Of a stretch of 64,000 bases of DNA, positions 18,420 through 27,326 are shown piece by piece. Origin of the DNA: JBCCGI01 sp039029355 (GTDB lineage Bacteria > Planctomycetota > UBA1135 > GCA-002686595); NCBI GenBank assembly GCA_039029355.1, contig JBCCGI010000002.1, positions 62,001 through 126,000 on the forward strand, written 5' to 3'. The position numbers and the translations under genes were made by a program. Within the stretch, counting starts at the first letter, position 1, and the number at the start of each line of letters is the position of its first letter. The notes below the pieces were generated by a model that had not been told where the DNA came from, did no database searches, and worked only from the letters and a program-made list of their open reading frames with translations.

Positions 18420-19034
18420 ATGCCTTCCGCGACACGCGCGACGATCCTCGAAGCCACCCGCCGGCTGTCGGTGACCGAGGGCTTCCGGGCGATCACCATG
18501 CGCAAGGTCGCGGCCGAGGTCGGGCTCACCGCCCCCGCCATCTACCGCCACTTCGCCAGCAAGGGCGAGCTGATCGAGGCTCTGCTCGAAGAGGCCCGCG
18601 GCGCCTTCCTGGGCTACCTGACCCAGGCGCTGGAGGGCGGCAGCGCCTGGGAGCGCCTGATGGCGGCCCAGAACGCGTACCTGCGCTTCGCGCTGGAGCG
18701 CCCGGACGCCTACGAGCTGCTGATGCTCACTCCCAACCAGCTGGGCCTCTTCCGGATGCCCAACAGCCTGGATCGGTGGCGCAACGAGCCGCCGCCGGCC
18801 TTCCAGCTGTGCGTTGACCGGGTGGCCGAGTGCATGCGCGCCGGCGACCTGACGCCCGGCGACCCGACCGAGGTCGCGCTCGCCATCTCCGGGCTGGCCC
18901 ACGGCCTGGTCAGCCAGTTCCTCGCGGGCCGGTTCGGGCCGGACCACGAGGGTTTCACGCGGCTCTACGCCGCCTCGCTCGAGCACCTCTACCGCGGGGT
19001 CCGAGCCACCTCTTCCGAACCGGATGTGAACTAA
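18420..19034 (+). CDS. TetR/AcrR-family regulator
   Basis: The protein has 204 residues. The N-terminal helix-turn-helix (about 6-50) reads RATILEATRRL, TMRKVAAEVGLTAPAIYRHFASKGELI, with the typical Y-R-H-F recognition helix. The rest is a helical ligand and dimer domain like TetR_C proteins that sense hydrophobic or acyl ligands. The gene is flanked by two copies of one operator, immediately before its own start and across its stop codon just before the next gene. It therefore probably represses itself and the downstream C45-hydrolase/SGNH pair. The ligand is unknown; a lipid or the product of the nearby PKS/NRPS genes is possible. Confidence 0.9.
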   Translation: MPSATRATILEATRRLSVTEGFRAITMRKVAAEVGLTAPAIYRHFASKGELIEALLEEARGAFLGYLTQALEGGSAWERLMAAQNAYLRFALERPDAYELLMLTPNQLGLFRMPNSLDRWRNEPPPAFQLCVDRVAECMRAGDLTPGDPTEVALAISGLAHGLVSQFLAGRFGPDHEGFTRLYAASLEHLYRGVRATSSEPDVN

Positions 19035-19040
19035 GTTCCC
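19026..19040. promoter_or_regulatory. Second TetR operator, upstream of the C45 hydrolase gene
   Basis: GTGAACTAAGTTCCC is a 15-bp near-palindrome spanning the TetR stop codon and ending on the base before the ATG at 19041. Its first 12 bases are the exact reverse complement of 18408-18419. The site should let TetR control the hydrolase gene. Confidence 0.65.
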
Positions 19041-20303
19041 ATGAAGCTCCCGCTCTCGCTGTTTGCACCGCTTGCACTCTGGCTCGCCCCGTTCGCCGAC
19101 GCCCAGGAAGGCGCGCTGCGCTCGGACCGGGTCGTCGCCGGCGGCCCCGACGCCTTCCTCGAAGCCCGTCACCTCGTGCTGCGCGGCACGCAGGAGGAGA
19201 TCGGCGCGGCCCTGGCCGAGCTGGCCCGCGACGAGCTGGGCACGCGCCCCTGGCCCTCGCGCGACACGCGGGTGACGCGCGTGCAGCGGCGCTACATCGA
19301 GCGCGTCTGGCCGACCCACCACGCCCGCATGAGGGGTGCCGCGCGCGCCTTCGACAGCTCGCTCGAGGAGAGCGCGGTCAACCACTCGGTGCTGGGCTAC
19401 GACCTCGGCGACACCTTCGGCTGCACGGTGGTCTACTTCCCGCCCGGCACGACGTCCGAGGGCGAGCCGGTCCTGAGCCGCAACCTGGACTTCACCTCGG
19501 GCATGACCGACGGCCGCCGCCCCGGCCCGGACCAGCACGCGGCGATGTCGCGGCCGTTCGTGATCGAGTCGTACCCCGACGAGGGCTACGCGAGCCTCTT
19601 CACGTGCAGCATGGACCTGCTCGGCTCGGCCTTCGACGGCGTCAACGAGAAGGGGCTGACGGTGGCGCTTCTCTCGGACCGCGAGCTGATGAACAAGTAC
19701 GACATGGTGCCCACCGGCGACCTCGCCGTCGGGCTGAACGAGATCCAGGTGCCGCGCTTCCTGCTTGAGACGTGCGCGGACGTGGACGAGGCGAAGGACG
19801 CGCTGCTCCTTCTGCGGCAGTACTACGCCTTCCTCCCGTGCCACTACGTGGTCGGCGACGCGGGCGGCCGCGCGTTCGTCTTCGAGGGCTCGCCCGAGCG
19901 CAACCGGACGTTCTTCATCGAGCGGCCGGGAGAGCCGCTGATCAGTACGAACTTCATGCTCCACGCCAATCCGGATCCCGAGGCCGCGGAGTCGCCGGGC
20001 CCCAAGAGCAGCCTCGGCCGCTACCAGGGCGTGTGCGCGGTTCTGGAGGCCGCCAGCGCGCCCTACGACGTGGGCACGATCCGGTCCGCCAGCCGGCGCG
20101 CCGCCTTCGACGGGCCCGGGCCCCCGCCGCAGATGCCGTACGCGCCCAGCCGCACGCTCTGGCACGCGGTCTACTACCCGGAGCGCGGCGCGCTCAGCAT
20201 CGACTTCTACCTCGGCGAGCAGCCCGATTCCGACGACCCGGACTACCCGGAGATCCTTCGTTCCGGCTACCTGGACTTCGCGCTGAACGCCGAGCGGCGG
20301 TAG
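19041..20303 (+). CDS. Secreted C45-type Ntn hydrolase / acyltransferase-like protein
   Basis: The protein has 420 residues with a signal peptide (MKLPLSLFAPLALWLAPFADAQ). The segment GDTFGCTVVYFPPGT followed by LSRNLDFTSG matches the N-terminal-nucleophile core of C45 peptidases / acyl-CoA:6-aminopenicillanate acyltransferase-like proteins, with Cys128 as probable nucleophile. A conserved STNFMLH block lies near 300. Family members cleave or transfer acyl groups on amide bonds and often self-cleave before the Cys. Acting outside the cytoplasm, it could trim an N-acyl peptide or hydrolyse a lipid amide. It is under the TetR operator and precedes an SGNH hydrolase gene. Link to the lipopeptide is inference. 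Confidence 0.75.
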   Translation: MKLPLSLFAPLALWLAPFADAQEGALRSDRVVAGGPDAFLEARHLVLRGTQEEIGAALAELARDELGTRPWPSRDTRVTRVQRRYIERVWPTHHARMRGAARAFDSSLEESAVNHSVLGYDLGDTFGCTVVYFPPGTTSEGEPVLSRNLDFTSGMTDGRRPGPDQHAAMSRPFVIESYPDEGYASLFTCSMDLLGSAFDGVNEKGLTVALLSDRELMNKYDMVPTGDLAVGLNEIQVPRFLLETCADVDEAKDALLLLRQYYAFLPCHYVVGDAGGRAFVFEGSPERNRTFFIERPGEPLISTNFMLHANPDPEAAESPGPKSSLGRYQGVCAVLEAASAPYDVGTIRSASRRAAFDGPGPPPQMPYAPSRTLWHAVYYPERGALSIDFYLGEQPDSDDPDYPEILRSGYLDFALNAERR

Positions 20304-20348
20304 CTTGGCGCGGCCGGTGCGGCTGCGCCGGCCGCCCTTCCTCCGCCC

Positions 20349-21386
20349 ATGTCCTCCCCGAACGCTCCACGCTGGGCCGCCCGCGCCACCGCCGCGTTCG
20401 TGTCGGTCGGAGTCGCCCTCGGAGGAGCCGAGCTCGCCGCGCGGCTCACCGCCGAAGCGCCTGCGGGCTTCGACCTGGCCGAGCTTGTGGCGAGCACCCC
20501 GCCGCTCGAGGACGGCGAGGTCGGCGCGTTTCAGAACATCCTGCGGCCGCGCGACGAGCGCGACCTGGTGTACGACTACCGCCCGGGCTTCGTCGGCAGC
20601 ATCCGCATGGGCGGCGTGCCGACCCCGCTCCGCATCAACGCGCGCGGGATGCGCGGGCCCGAGGTCGCGGCCGGGTCGCAGGCCGCGCGGATCGCCGGCA
20701 TCGGCGACTCGTTCATGCTCGGCTGGGGTATTGCCGAAGAGGACACGTTCCTCGTCCGCCTCGCCGAGCGGGCCGAGCGAGCGTATCCGGGGCTTTCCTG
20801 TGAGGTGCTGAATACGGCGTGCGCCGGCTACAACACCGCGCAGGAGGTCGCCGCGCTGCGCGACAAGGCGCTCGAGCTCACGCCGCGGCTCGTGCTGCTC
20901 GGCATGACGTACGACGACGTGGTGCCCGCGCTCTACCAGACGACGCGGCCCGACCCGCCGCCCGAGCCGCGCAGCTACCTGCTCGACTGGGTCCTGCGAC
21001 GCGACCGCTACCGGGGGCGCTCCGAGCCGCCGCCGGCCTCGGCCGAAGCCGGCGGCGGGGACATGCTCGAGGCCGCCCTCGACGAGCTCGCCGCGCTGCG
21101 CGAGGAGCACGGCTTCGACGTGGTCGCGTTCACCTACCGCCGCAACCCGCACGCGCGGCGCATGCTGGACCTGACGCACTCGCGCGGGTTCCGCACGCTC
21201 GACCTCAGCGTGCCGCTGAACGAGTACATGCGCGCCAACGGGATCGCCGCCTACAAGGGCTCCAAGCTGGCGCTGCACGCCGACGACGCGCATCCCTCGG
21301 CGCTGCACAACGGCCTGATCGCCGACTTCCTGTTCCAGGCGCTGAGCGACTCGGGCGAGCTCCAGCAGCTCGCCCGAGACCGGTAG
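20349..21386 (+). CDS. Membrane-anchored or secreted SGNH/GDSL hydrolase
   Basis: The protein has 345 residues. The N-terminus (about 10-35) is a hydrophobic signal or anchor. The catalytic Ser is in GIGDSFMLGWGI (about 121), the Asn/Gly block follows in NTACAGYNTAQE, and the Asp-His pair is in DDAHPSALHNGLIAD near the C-terminus. This matches SGNH esterases and acyl hydrolases that remove or move acyl groups on extracellular polymers or lipids. It lies 45 bp after the C45 hydrolase gene on the same strand, so a two-gene transcription unit with it is likely. The substrate is unknown. Confidence 0.8.
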   Translation: MSSPNAPRWAARATAAFVSVGVALGGAELAARLTAEAPAGFDLAELVASTPPLEDGEVGAFQNILRPRDERDLVYDYRPGFVGSIRMGGVPTPLRINARGMRGPEVAAGSQAARIAGIGDSFMLGWGIAEEDTFLVRLAERAERAYPGLSCEVLNTACAGYNTAQEVAALRDKALELTPRLVLLGMTYDDVVPALYQTTRPDPPPEPRSYLLDWVLRRDRYRGRSEPPPASAEAGGGDMLEAALDELAALREEHGFDVVAFTYRRNPHARRMLDLTHSRGFRTLDLSVPLNEYMRANGIAAYKGSKLALHADDAHPSALHNGLIADFLFQALSDSGELQQLARDR

Positions 21387-21461
21387 ATAAGCGCAGCGGC
21401 CTAGGCGCCCCGCCGTCCGCCCTGGGGAGACCGGATCGGCGGGACGCCGCGGCGCTTCACT

Positions 21462-23576
21462 TCAGGGGAAGTCGAGGATTCCGGCCCCGTTCCCCGCGGT
21501 CAGGCTGGTCGGGTTGGCGCGGTAGTTCAGGTCGATAGAGATGCGCGACGTCCAGGGCTGCGGCTCCTTGTCGGCCACGAGCCCCAGCGCGTACGCCGCC
21601 CAGGCCCGCTTGCGCGACTGGGCCTTCTCGTCGTCGAGCATGGCGAGCAGCGTCGGCACGACGCGCGCGTCGCCCGTATGCCCCATCGCCGTCGCTACCA
21701 CCGTCTGCGAGAGCGTGCACTGGCACGACCCGGCGATCGCGATCAGCTCGGGGACGAGCTGCGCGTCGCCCAACAGCTTGAGCGCGATCGTCGCCTCCTT
21801 CATCGCGTGCGGGTCGTGCTTCGACTCCCACAGGACCTCGTGCAGCGGCTCGACCGCCTCCTTCGCGCCCAGCACGCCGAGCGCAAGGCTGGTGAACGCG
21901 CGCTGCGCCAGGCTGCCTTCGGCGAGCTCGTCGAGCAGCGCCTCCTCGGCCTGAGCGTCGCCGCACAGGGCTACGCCGAGCTGCAGCGCGGCCGAGGTGT
22001 CGGCGACCTTGGCGTCGTCCAGCGCGCTGCGGAGCGCGGCGAGGTCCGAGCCCGGAAGCGGACGGCCGTCCGCACGGGCCTCGTGCCCCAGCACGCCGAG
22101 CGCAAGCGCGGCCCACGGGCGCAGCGACGCCTTGCCCTTGGCCAACGAGCGCAGCAGCGCTTTCCGCACCTCGCCCACCCCCGCCAGGGGGTCGCCGCGG
22201 CCGTCGCCCTCACGACCGGCGATGCGGCCGAGGGCGATCAGCGCGTAGCGCCGGGCCGTCTCGTCGCCCTTGCCGGACGCCTTCACGAGCGCAGCACGGA
22301 TCCTGCCGTCGAGCGCGTCCTCGTCGGCATCGCCGACGCGGCCGAGCGCGAGCGCGGCGCTCTGGCGCACCGCATTCGGCTCGTTCGAGCGCTCGTCGAG
22401 CGCCGACAGCAGGCTCTTCGCCACCGCCTCGCGCGACCCCGCCGAGCCGCCCTCGAACAGCCACGCCAGGCTGGTCGCAGCATGCGCGCGCACCTGGTCG
22501 TGCTCGCGATCGTCTTCGAAGAGCTCGAGCAGCCGCTCGACCAGCACGTCGTTCGACGACGTAGCCGAGTCGCCGCCGGCCCCCGGGGGCACCATGCCGA
22601 GCGCGATCACCGCAGCGACGCGCAGGTCGGGCTTGGCGACCCGCTCGTCGAGCGCCGCGAGCAGCGACTGCACCGCGAAGCGGCGCACGTCGACCTTGCC
22701 CGCGTACTGCCCGGTCAGGCCGAGCCCGTAGGCGGCGTACGCGCGCAGGTGGTCGGGCACCTCGCGGTGTCTCGACAGCTTGCGGCCGCGCTCGGTGTCG
22801 CCGAGCACCGCGGCCAGGATCGGCACGCTGCTGGGGTGCCCGAGCACGCCGAGCGCGATGCAGGCGTTCTCGGTGACCCCGCGGTGATGGCTGCCGAGGT
22901 GCTGCGCGAAGAGCTCGGCCAGCTCGGAGCTCCCGAGCGACGAATCGTCGGGCTCGCCGATGCGGGCGAGCGCCAGCAGCGCCGAGCTCCGCACCTCATC
23001 GTCGAGTCGCTTCTCGTCCAGCAGCGCCCGGAGCGCCGGCACGATCGTGCCGTGGACGAGGGCCGGCGACGGCCCCAGGTCGGGGGCCGCGGCCGGACTC
23101 GGCGAGTAGGCGTAGCCCGCCTGCGCGCGCCCGCGCACGAGGTAGGGGGCGCGGTTGAACGTCCACCAGGTCTGCCAGCTTCCGAAGTCCTGGGCGAAGG
23201 CCGCGGCGGTGGTCGCCGGGCTCAGCGCTGTCGGGGTGCTCGGGCCTCCAGGCCCGGGCGTCGACGGGGCGGGCAGCGCGGGGGTCGGCGGCCCCCCGGG
23301 GTCGCCGCTCCTGGGCCCTGCATCTCCAGGGCCGCCGTAGCCCGGCGTCGTGGGAGCCGGGCCGGTGGGCTCGGGCGTGGCCGGCGCCGGGCCCCGGTGT
23401 ACGGGCGGCCGCGACGGCGGAGGGGGGGGCGGGGGAGGCGGACCGCCTCCATTGCGCTTGGGCGGTCACCAGAAGGCGGGCGCGCGAAGGCCGGAGTGCG
23501 GCTCGGGCGCCGGGACCGCGGCTGGGGCCGCGGACACGTGCAGGAGGCATCCTGCGAGCAGGCTGACGGTGATCAT
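21462..23576 (-). CDS. HEAT-repeat protein interrupted by an in-frame TGA
   Basis: Read from the ATG at 23576, the frame gives a signal-peptide-like start (MITVSLLAGCLLHVSAAPAA) of 36 codons, a TGA (23468-23466), then without frame change a Pro/Gly-rich linker, the segment WQTWWTFNRAPYL and about 540 residues of HEAT/PBS-lyase-type helical repeats (units like LLALARIGEPDD, ACIALGVLGHPSS, AYGLGLTG). After the TGA no ATG, GTG or TTG occurs before the GTG at 23138, which would lose the linker and the WTFNRAPYL motif. The options are UGA readthrough or selenocysteine insertion (a hairpin with a GGUCC loop lies 15 nt after the UGA), a nonsense mutation or a sequence error. It is probably a secreted scaffold protein. 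Intact secreted HEAT proteins of this layout are common in planctomycetes. Confidence 0.7.
23434..23450 (-). promoter_or_regulatory. SECIS-like hairpin after the in-frame TGA
   Basis: On the minus strand GGAGGCG pairs with CGCCTCC (7 bp, GUC loop; or 6 bp with a GGUCC loop) starting 15 nt after the TGA. The apical loop begins about 22 nt from the UGA and starts with G, which fits the loose bacterial SECIS consensus. GC-rich DNA makes such hairpins by chance, so support is weak. Confidence 0.25.
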
Positions 23577-23732
23577 GGCTTCTGACTCATCCGTTGCAGG
23601 TTTACGACGAGGACACTCCCGACGCGCCTAGGCCGGGACGCCGCGCGGGTCACAGCGGTGTCTTCCCCCGCCGGCCGGAATGCCGAGGAATGGGAAGCTG
23701 CCTTCCGGTTGTTAAAGTCACACCGGCTCGCG

Positions 23733-26700
23733 ATGCCCCAGGAGAACCGCGACAGCAAGGCGCTCATGACCGAGGCGCTCCTTCGCCTGAAGGAGGCCCG
23801 TGGGCGCATCGAGGAGCTCGAGCGCGAGAAGCACGGCGAGGTCGCCATCGTGGGCATCGGCTGCCGCTTCCCGGGCCCCGGCGGGCGCGACCTGCACGGG
23901 CTGGACGCGATCTGGAGCCTCCTGTCCGAGGGCCGCGAGGCCATCGGCGAGATCCCGCCCGAGCGTTGGGACGTCGAGCACTTCTACGACCCCGACTACG
24001 ACGTGCCGGGCCGCATCGTGTCGCGCCTCGGGGGCTTCCTCGAGGACCCGACGCTCTTCGACCCCCAGTTCTTCGGCATCTCGCCGCGCGAGGCGCTCAC
24101 GATGGACCCGCAGCAGCGGCTCCTGCTGGAGACGTGCTGGGAGGCGCTGGAGCACGCCTGCATGTCTCCGCTCGATCTGCGCGGATCGCGCACCGGAGTG
24201 TTCGTCGGCATCGCGACCGCCGACTACTCGCTGGAGCTGTGCCGCAACTTCTCGTACGAGGAGATCGTTGCCCTGGCGGGCACCGGCACCGACCACAGCG
24301 TTGCGGCGGGGCGCATTTCCTACACGCTCGGGCTGACCGGCCCCTGCCTGGCCGTAAACACGGCCTGCTCGTCGTCGCTGGTCGCGCTGCAGCTCGCGAT
24401 CGAGAGCCTACGCCGCGGCGAGTGCGACCTGGCGCTCGTCACCGGCGTGAACGTGATGCTCTCGCCGATGACCTCGATGGTGTTCTCAAACTCGCGCATG
24501 CTGTCGCGCGACGGACGCTGCAAGACCTTCGACGAGAGCGCCGACGGCTACGGCCGCGGCGAGGGGGTCGGCGTCCTGGTACTCAAGCGCCGCGAGGACG
24601 CCGAGCGCGACCACGACCGCATCCACGCCTGCGTGCTGGGCGCGGCGATGAACCAGGACGGGGCGAGCGGCGGCATCACCGTTCCGAACGGCCCGTCACA
24701 GGAGTCCGTCGTCCGCGCCGCGCTCGCCAACGCGCGCGTCCAGCCCGGCGAGGTCAGCTACATCGAGGCACACGGCACCGGCACGGCCCTGGGCGACCCG
24801 ATCGAGATGGGCGCGCTGGCGGCGGTCTTCGCCTCCGAGCACGCGGCCGAGCAGCCGCTGTTCGTCGGCTCGATCAAGACCAACCTGGGGCACACCGAGG
24901 CGGCCGCGGGCATCGCCGGGCTCATCAAGCTGGTGCTGCAGATGCGGCACCGCGAGCTCGCCCCCCACCTGCACTTCGAGCGCCCCACCAAGCACATTCC
25001 GTGGGACCGACTGCCCTTCACCGTGCCGCGCGAGCGCACGCCGTGGACGGTCGACGGGCGCCGCATCGCCGGGCTCTCGTCGTTCGGCTTCAGCGGCACG
25101 AACGCCCACGTTGTGGTCGGCGAGGCGCCGGCGACCGAGCGCGAGCCGCGCGCGGAGGCCGACGAGGAGCGCGTGCTCCCGCTCTCGGCGCGCACGCCCG
25201 AGGCCCTTGCCGCCCTCGCCGACGCGTGGGTCGAGCGGCTCGGCGCGCTGGCCGACGATGAGCTCGATGCCGCGTGCGCCACCGCCGCGCGCGGGCGCTC
25301 GCACTTCGCGCACCGCCTGGCGGCGGTCGGGCGCACGCGCGCCGAGCTGAGCGCCGCGCTGACCGGCTGGCGGAACGGTACGTCCGGCGGCGTGCTCACG
25401 GGCGAGGTCCACGAGCGACTCAGCCCGCAGACGCTCGCGCTTCCCGCGACGGCCTCCGAGCTGGCGTCGGCCTACGTCGAGGGGCTGCGCATCGACTGGA
25501 GCGCGGTCGTCTCCAACCGGGCGTGGGAGCGGATCGATGTCCCCACCTACCCCTTCGAACGCGCGCGCTTTTTCGCGCTGCCGTTCCGGCGCTACGGCGA
25601 GGAGTCGGACGAGCGGCTCGCGTTCACCTCGCTCGCTTGGATGCCCAAGCCGGCGCCGGCGCGCGACGACGCGACCGGAGCCGCGTGGAGCGGACGGTGG
25701 GCTGTGCTCGGCGGCGGATCGCTGGCGAGCGAGCTCGAACAGGCGCTCGGCGCTCGCGGGGTCGACTCCGTGCGCGCCGATGCGGTCCACGAGCTCGCGG
25801 GTGACGAAAGCACCGTGGTCCTCGTGGCCGCCGAAGGCGACGGCGACGACCAGGACGCCGAGGCCCAGGCCGGCTGCGCCGCGGTGCTCGACGCGGTACA
25901 GCGGCTCGCGGGACGGACGCGCCCGCCCCGGCTGCGGGTCGTGTCGCGCGACACCGTGGCCGGGGCCGCGACGCTGGCCCTGGCGCGCGTCGCGTCGCTC
26001 GAGCACCCCGAGCTGAGCATCGAGCGCGTGCTCGTCGCCAGCGGCTCCGGCGACGACCTGGCGCGCGCCCTAGCGGCCGACGACGGCGAGGACGAGGTGC
26101 GGCTCGACGGCGGCGAGCGCTCGGCCGCGCGGCTCGGCGAAACGCCTCCCGCCGACGCGCGCGAGCTGACCACCGGCGGCGCCTGGCTCGTGACCGGCGG
26201 CCTGGGAGCGCTCGGCACGCGCGTCGCCGCGCTGCTCCTGGCGCGCGGGGCGGAGCGCATCGTGCTCGCCGGCCGCAGCGCCGCTCCGGACAAGCGACCC
26301 GCCGAGCTGATCGACGAGCGCGTCGACGCCATCGCCTGCGACGTGTCCGACGCCGCGGCGTGCAGCGCCCTGGTCGAGTCGATCGGAGACCTCCGCGGCG
26401 TGGTACACACCGCGGGCGTGCTCGACGACGGCGTGCTGGCCGAGCTGACGCCCGAGCGGCTCGCGCGCGTGCTGCAGCCGAAGCTCGCGGGAGCCTGGAA
26501 CCTGCACCGCGCGACGCGCGGCATGGAGACGCTCGAGCACTTCGTGCTGTTCTCCTCGTCCGCCGCGGTGCTCGGGAGCCCCGGCCAGGCGAACTACGTC
26601 GCGGCCAACGCCGGGCTCGAAGCGCTCGCCGAAGCGCGCGCCCGCGCTGGGCTGCCGGCGCTGGCGATCCACTTCGGCCCGTGGGCCGAGGCCGGCATGG

Positions 26701-27326
26701 CAGCGGACGGCGAGGCCCTGCGGCGCCTGGCGTCGCTCGGGATGCGCGCGCTGGCCCCCGAACGCTGCCTGGCGGCGCTCGAGACGCTGATGACGTCGGA
26801 CTACGCCTCGGCGGGGTTCTTCTCGCTCGATTGGCGGCTGTTCGCGCGCGCGCTCCCGCCCGGCGCCGAACCGCGCCGGCTGCAGGCCTTCCTCGCCGCC
26901 TTCGCGACCCAGGCGCGGGAGGGCGAGCCGGAGCTCCTAGCCCAGCTGCAAAGCGCCGCCCCCGACGCGCGCCGCGCCGGCCTCGGAGACTACCTCGCGC
27001 GCACCCTCGGCCGCGTGCTGCGCATGCCCGCCGAGTCGGTCGACCGCCGGCGTCCGCTGGCCGAGCTCGGGCTCGACTCGCTGATGGGCGTCGAGCTGCG
27101 CAACCGCGTGCAGGCGGACCTCGGCGTCACCGCGCCGATGACCGCGGTGCTCGGCGCGGACTCGCTCGAGGCGTTCGCCGGGACCGTGCACGGGCTGCTC
27201 GACGACACCGGCGCCTTCGGCGATCCCGAGCGCGAGCTCGCCGACGCCGACGAGCTCCTCGCCGACATCGAGGGGCTGAGCGACGAGGAGGTCGAGCGGC
27301 TGCTCGCGCAGGGCGACGACGGATGA
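23733..27326 (+). CDS. AT-less type I PKS: KS-KR-ACP
   Basis: From the ATG at 23733 the protein has 1197 residues; an in-frame GTG at 23658 is an alternative. It starts with a short coiled docking segment (ALLRLKEARGRIEELER), then KS 35-465 (NTACSSS, Cys212), a KS-AT linker, and directly the post-AT linker (YVEGLRIDWS, PTYPFERARFF). The acyltransferase domain is missing and no DH is seen. KR (about 812-995) has VTGGLGALG, the LDD motif (B-type) and Ser/Tyr/Asn. ACP has LGLDSL (Ser1116). The C-terminus ends in an acidic docking helix. It should leave a beta-hydroxyl and must get its extender from an AT in trans, perhaps the AT of the first PKS. Its stop overlaps the NRPS start (ATGA). Confidence 0.9.
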   Translation: MPQENRDSKALMTEALLRLKEARGRIEELEREKHGEVAIVGIGCRFPGPGGRDLHGLDAIWSLLSEGREAIGEIPPERWDVEHFYDPDYDVPGRIVSRLGGFLEDPTLFDPQFFGISPREALTMDPQQRLLLETCWEALEHACMSPLDLRGSRTGVFVGIATADYSLELCRNFSYEEIVALAGTGTDHSVAAGRISYTLGLTGPCLAVNTACSSSLVALQLAIESLRRGECDLALVTGVNVMLSPMTSMVFSNSRMLSRDGRCKTFDESADGYGRGEGVGVLVLKRREDAERDHDRIHACVLGAAMNQDGASGGITVPNGPSQESVVRAALANARVQPGEVSYIEAHGTGTALGDPIEMGALAAVFASEHAAEQPLFVGSIKTNLGHTEAAAGIAGLIKLVLQMRHRELAPHLHFERPTKHIPWDRLPFTVPRERTPWTVDGRRIAGLSSFGFSGTNAHVVVGEAPATEREPRAEADEERVLPLSARTPEALAALADAWVERLGALADDELDAACATAARGRSHFAHRLAAVGRTRAELSAALTGWRNGTSGGVLTGEVHERLSPQTLALPATASELASAYVEGLRIDWSAVVSNRAWERIDVPTYPFERARFFALPFRRYGEESDERLAFTSLAWMPKPAPARDDATGAAWSGRWAVLGGGSLASELEQALGARGVDSVRADAVHELAGDESTVVLVAAEGDGDDQDAEAQAGCAAVLDAVQRLAGRTRPPRLRVVSRDTVAGAATLALARVASLEHPELSIERVLVASGSGDDLARALAADDGEDEVRLDGGERSAARLGETPPADARELTTGGAWLVTGGLGALGTRVAALLLARGAERIVLAGRSAAPDKRPAELIDERVDAIACDVSDAAACSALVESIGDLRGVVHTAGVLDDGVLAELTPERLARVLQPKLAGAWNLHRATRGMETLEHFVLFSSSAAVLGSPGQANYVAANAGLEALAEARARAGLPALAIHFGPWAEAGMAADGEALRRLASLGMRALAPERCLAALETLMTSDYASAGFFSLDWRLFARALPPGAEPRRLQAFLAAFATQAREGEPELLAQLQSAAPDARRAGLGDYLARTLGRVLRMPAESVDRRRPLAELGLDSLMGVELRNRVQADLGVTAPMTAVLGADSLEAFAGTVHGLLDDTGAFGDPERELADADELLADIEGLSDEEVERLLAQGDDG

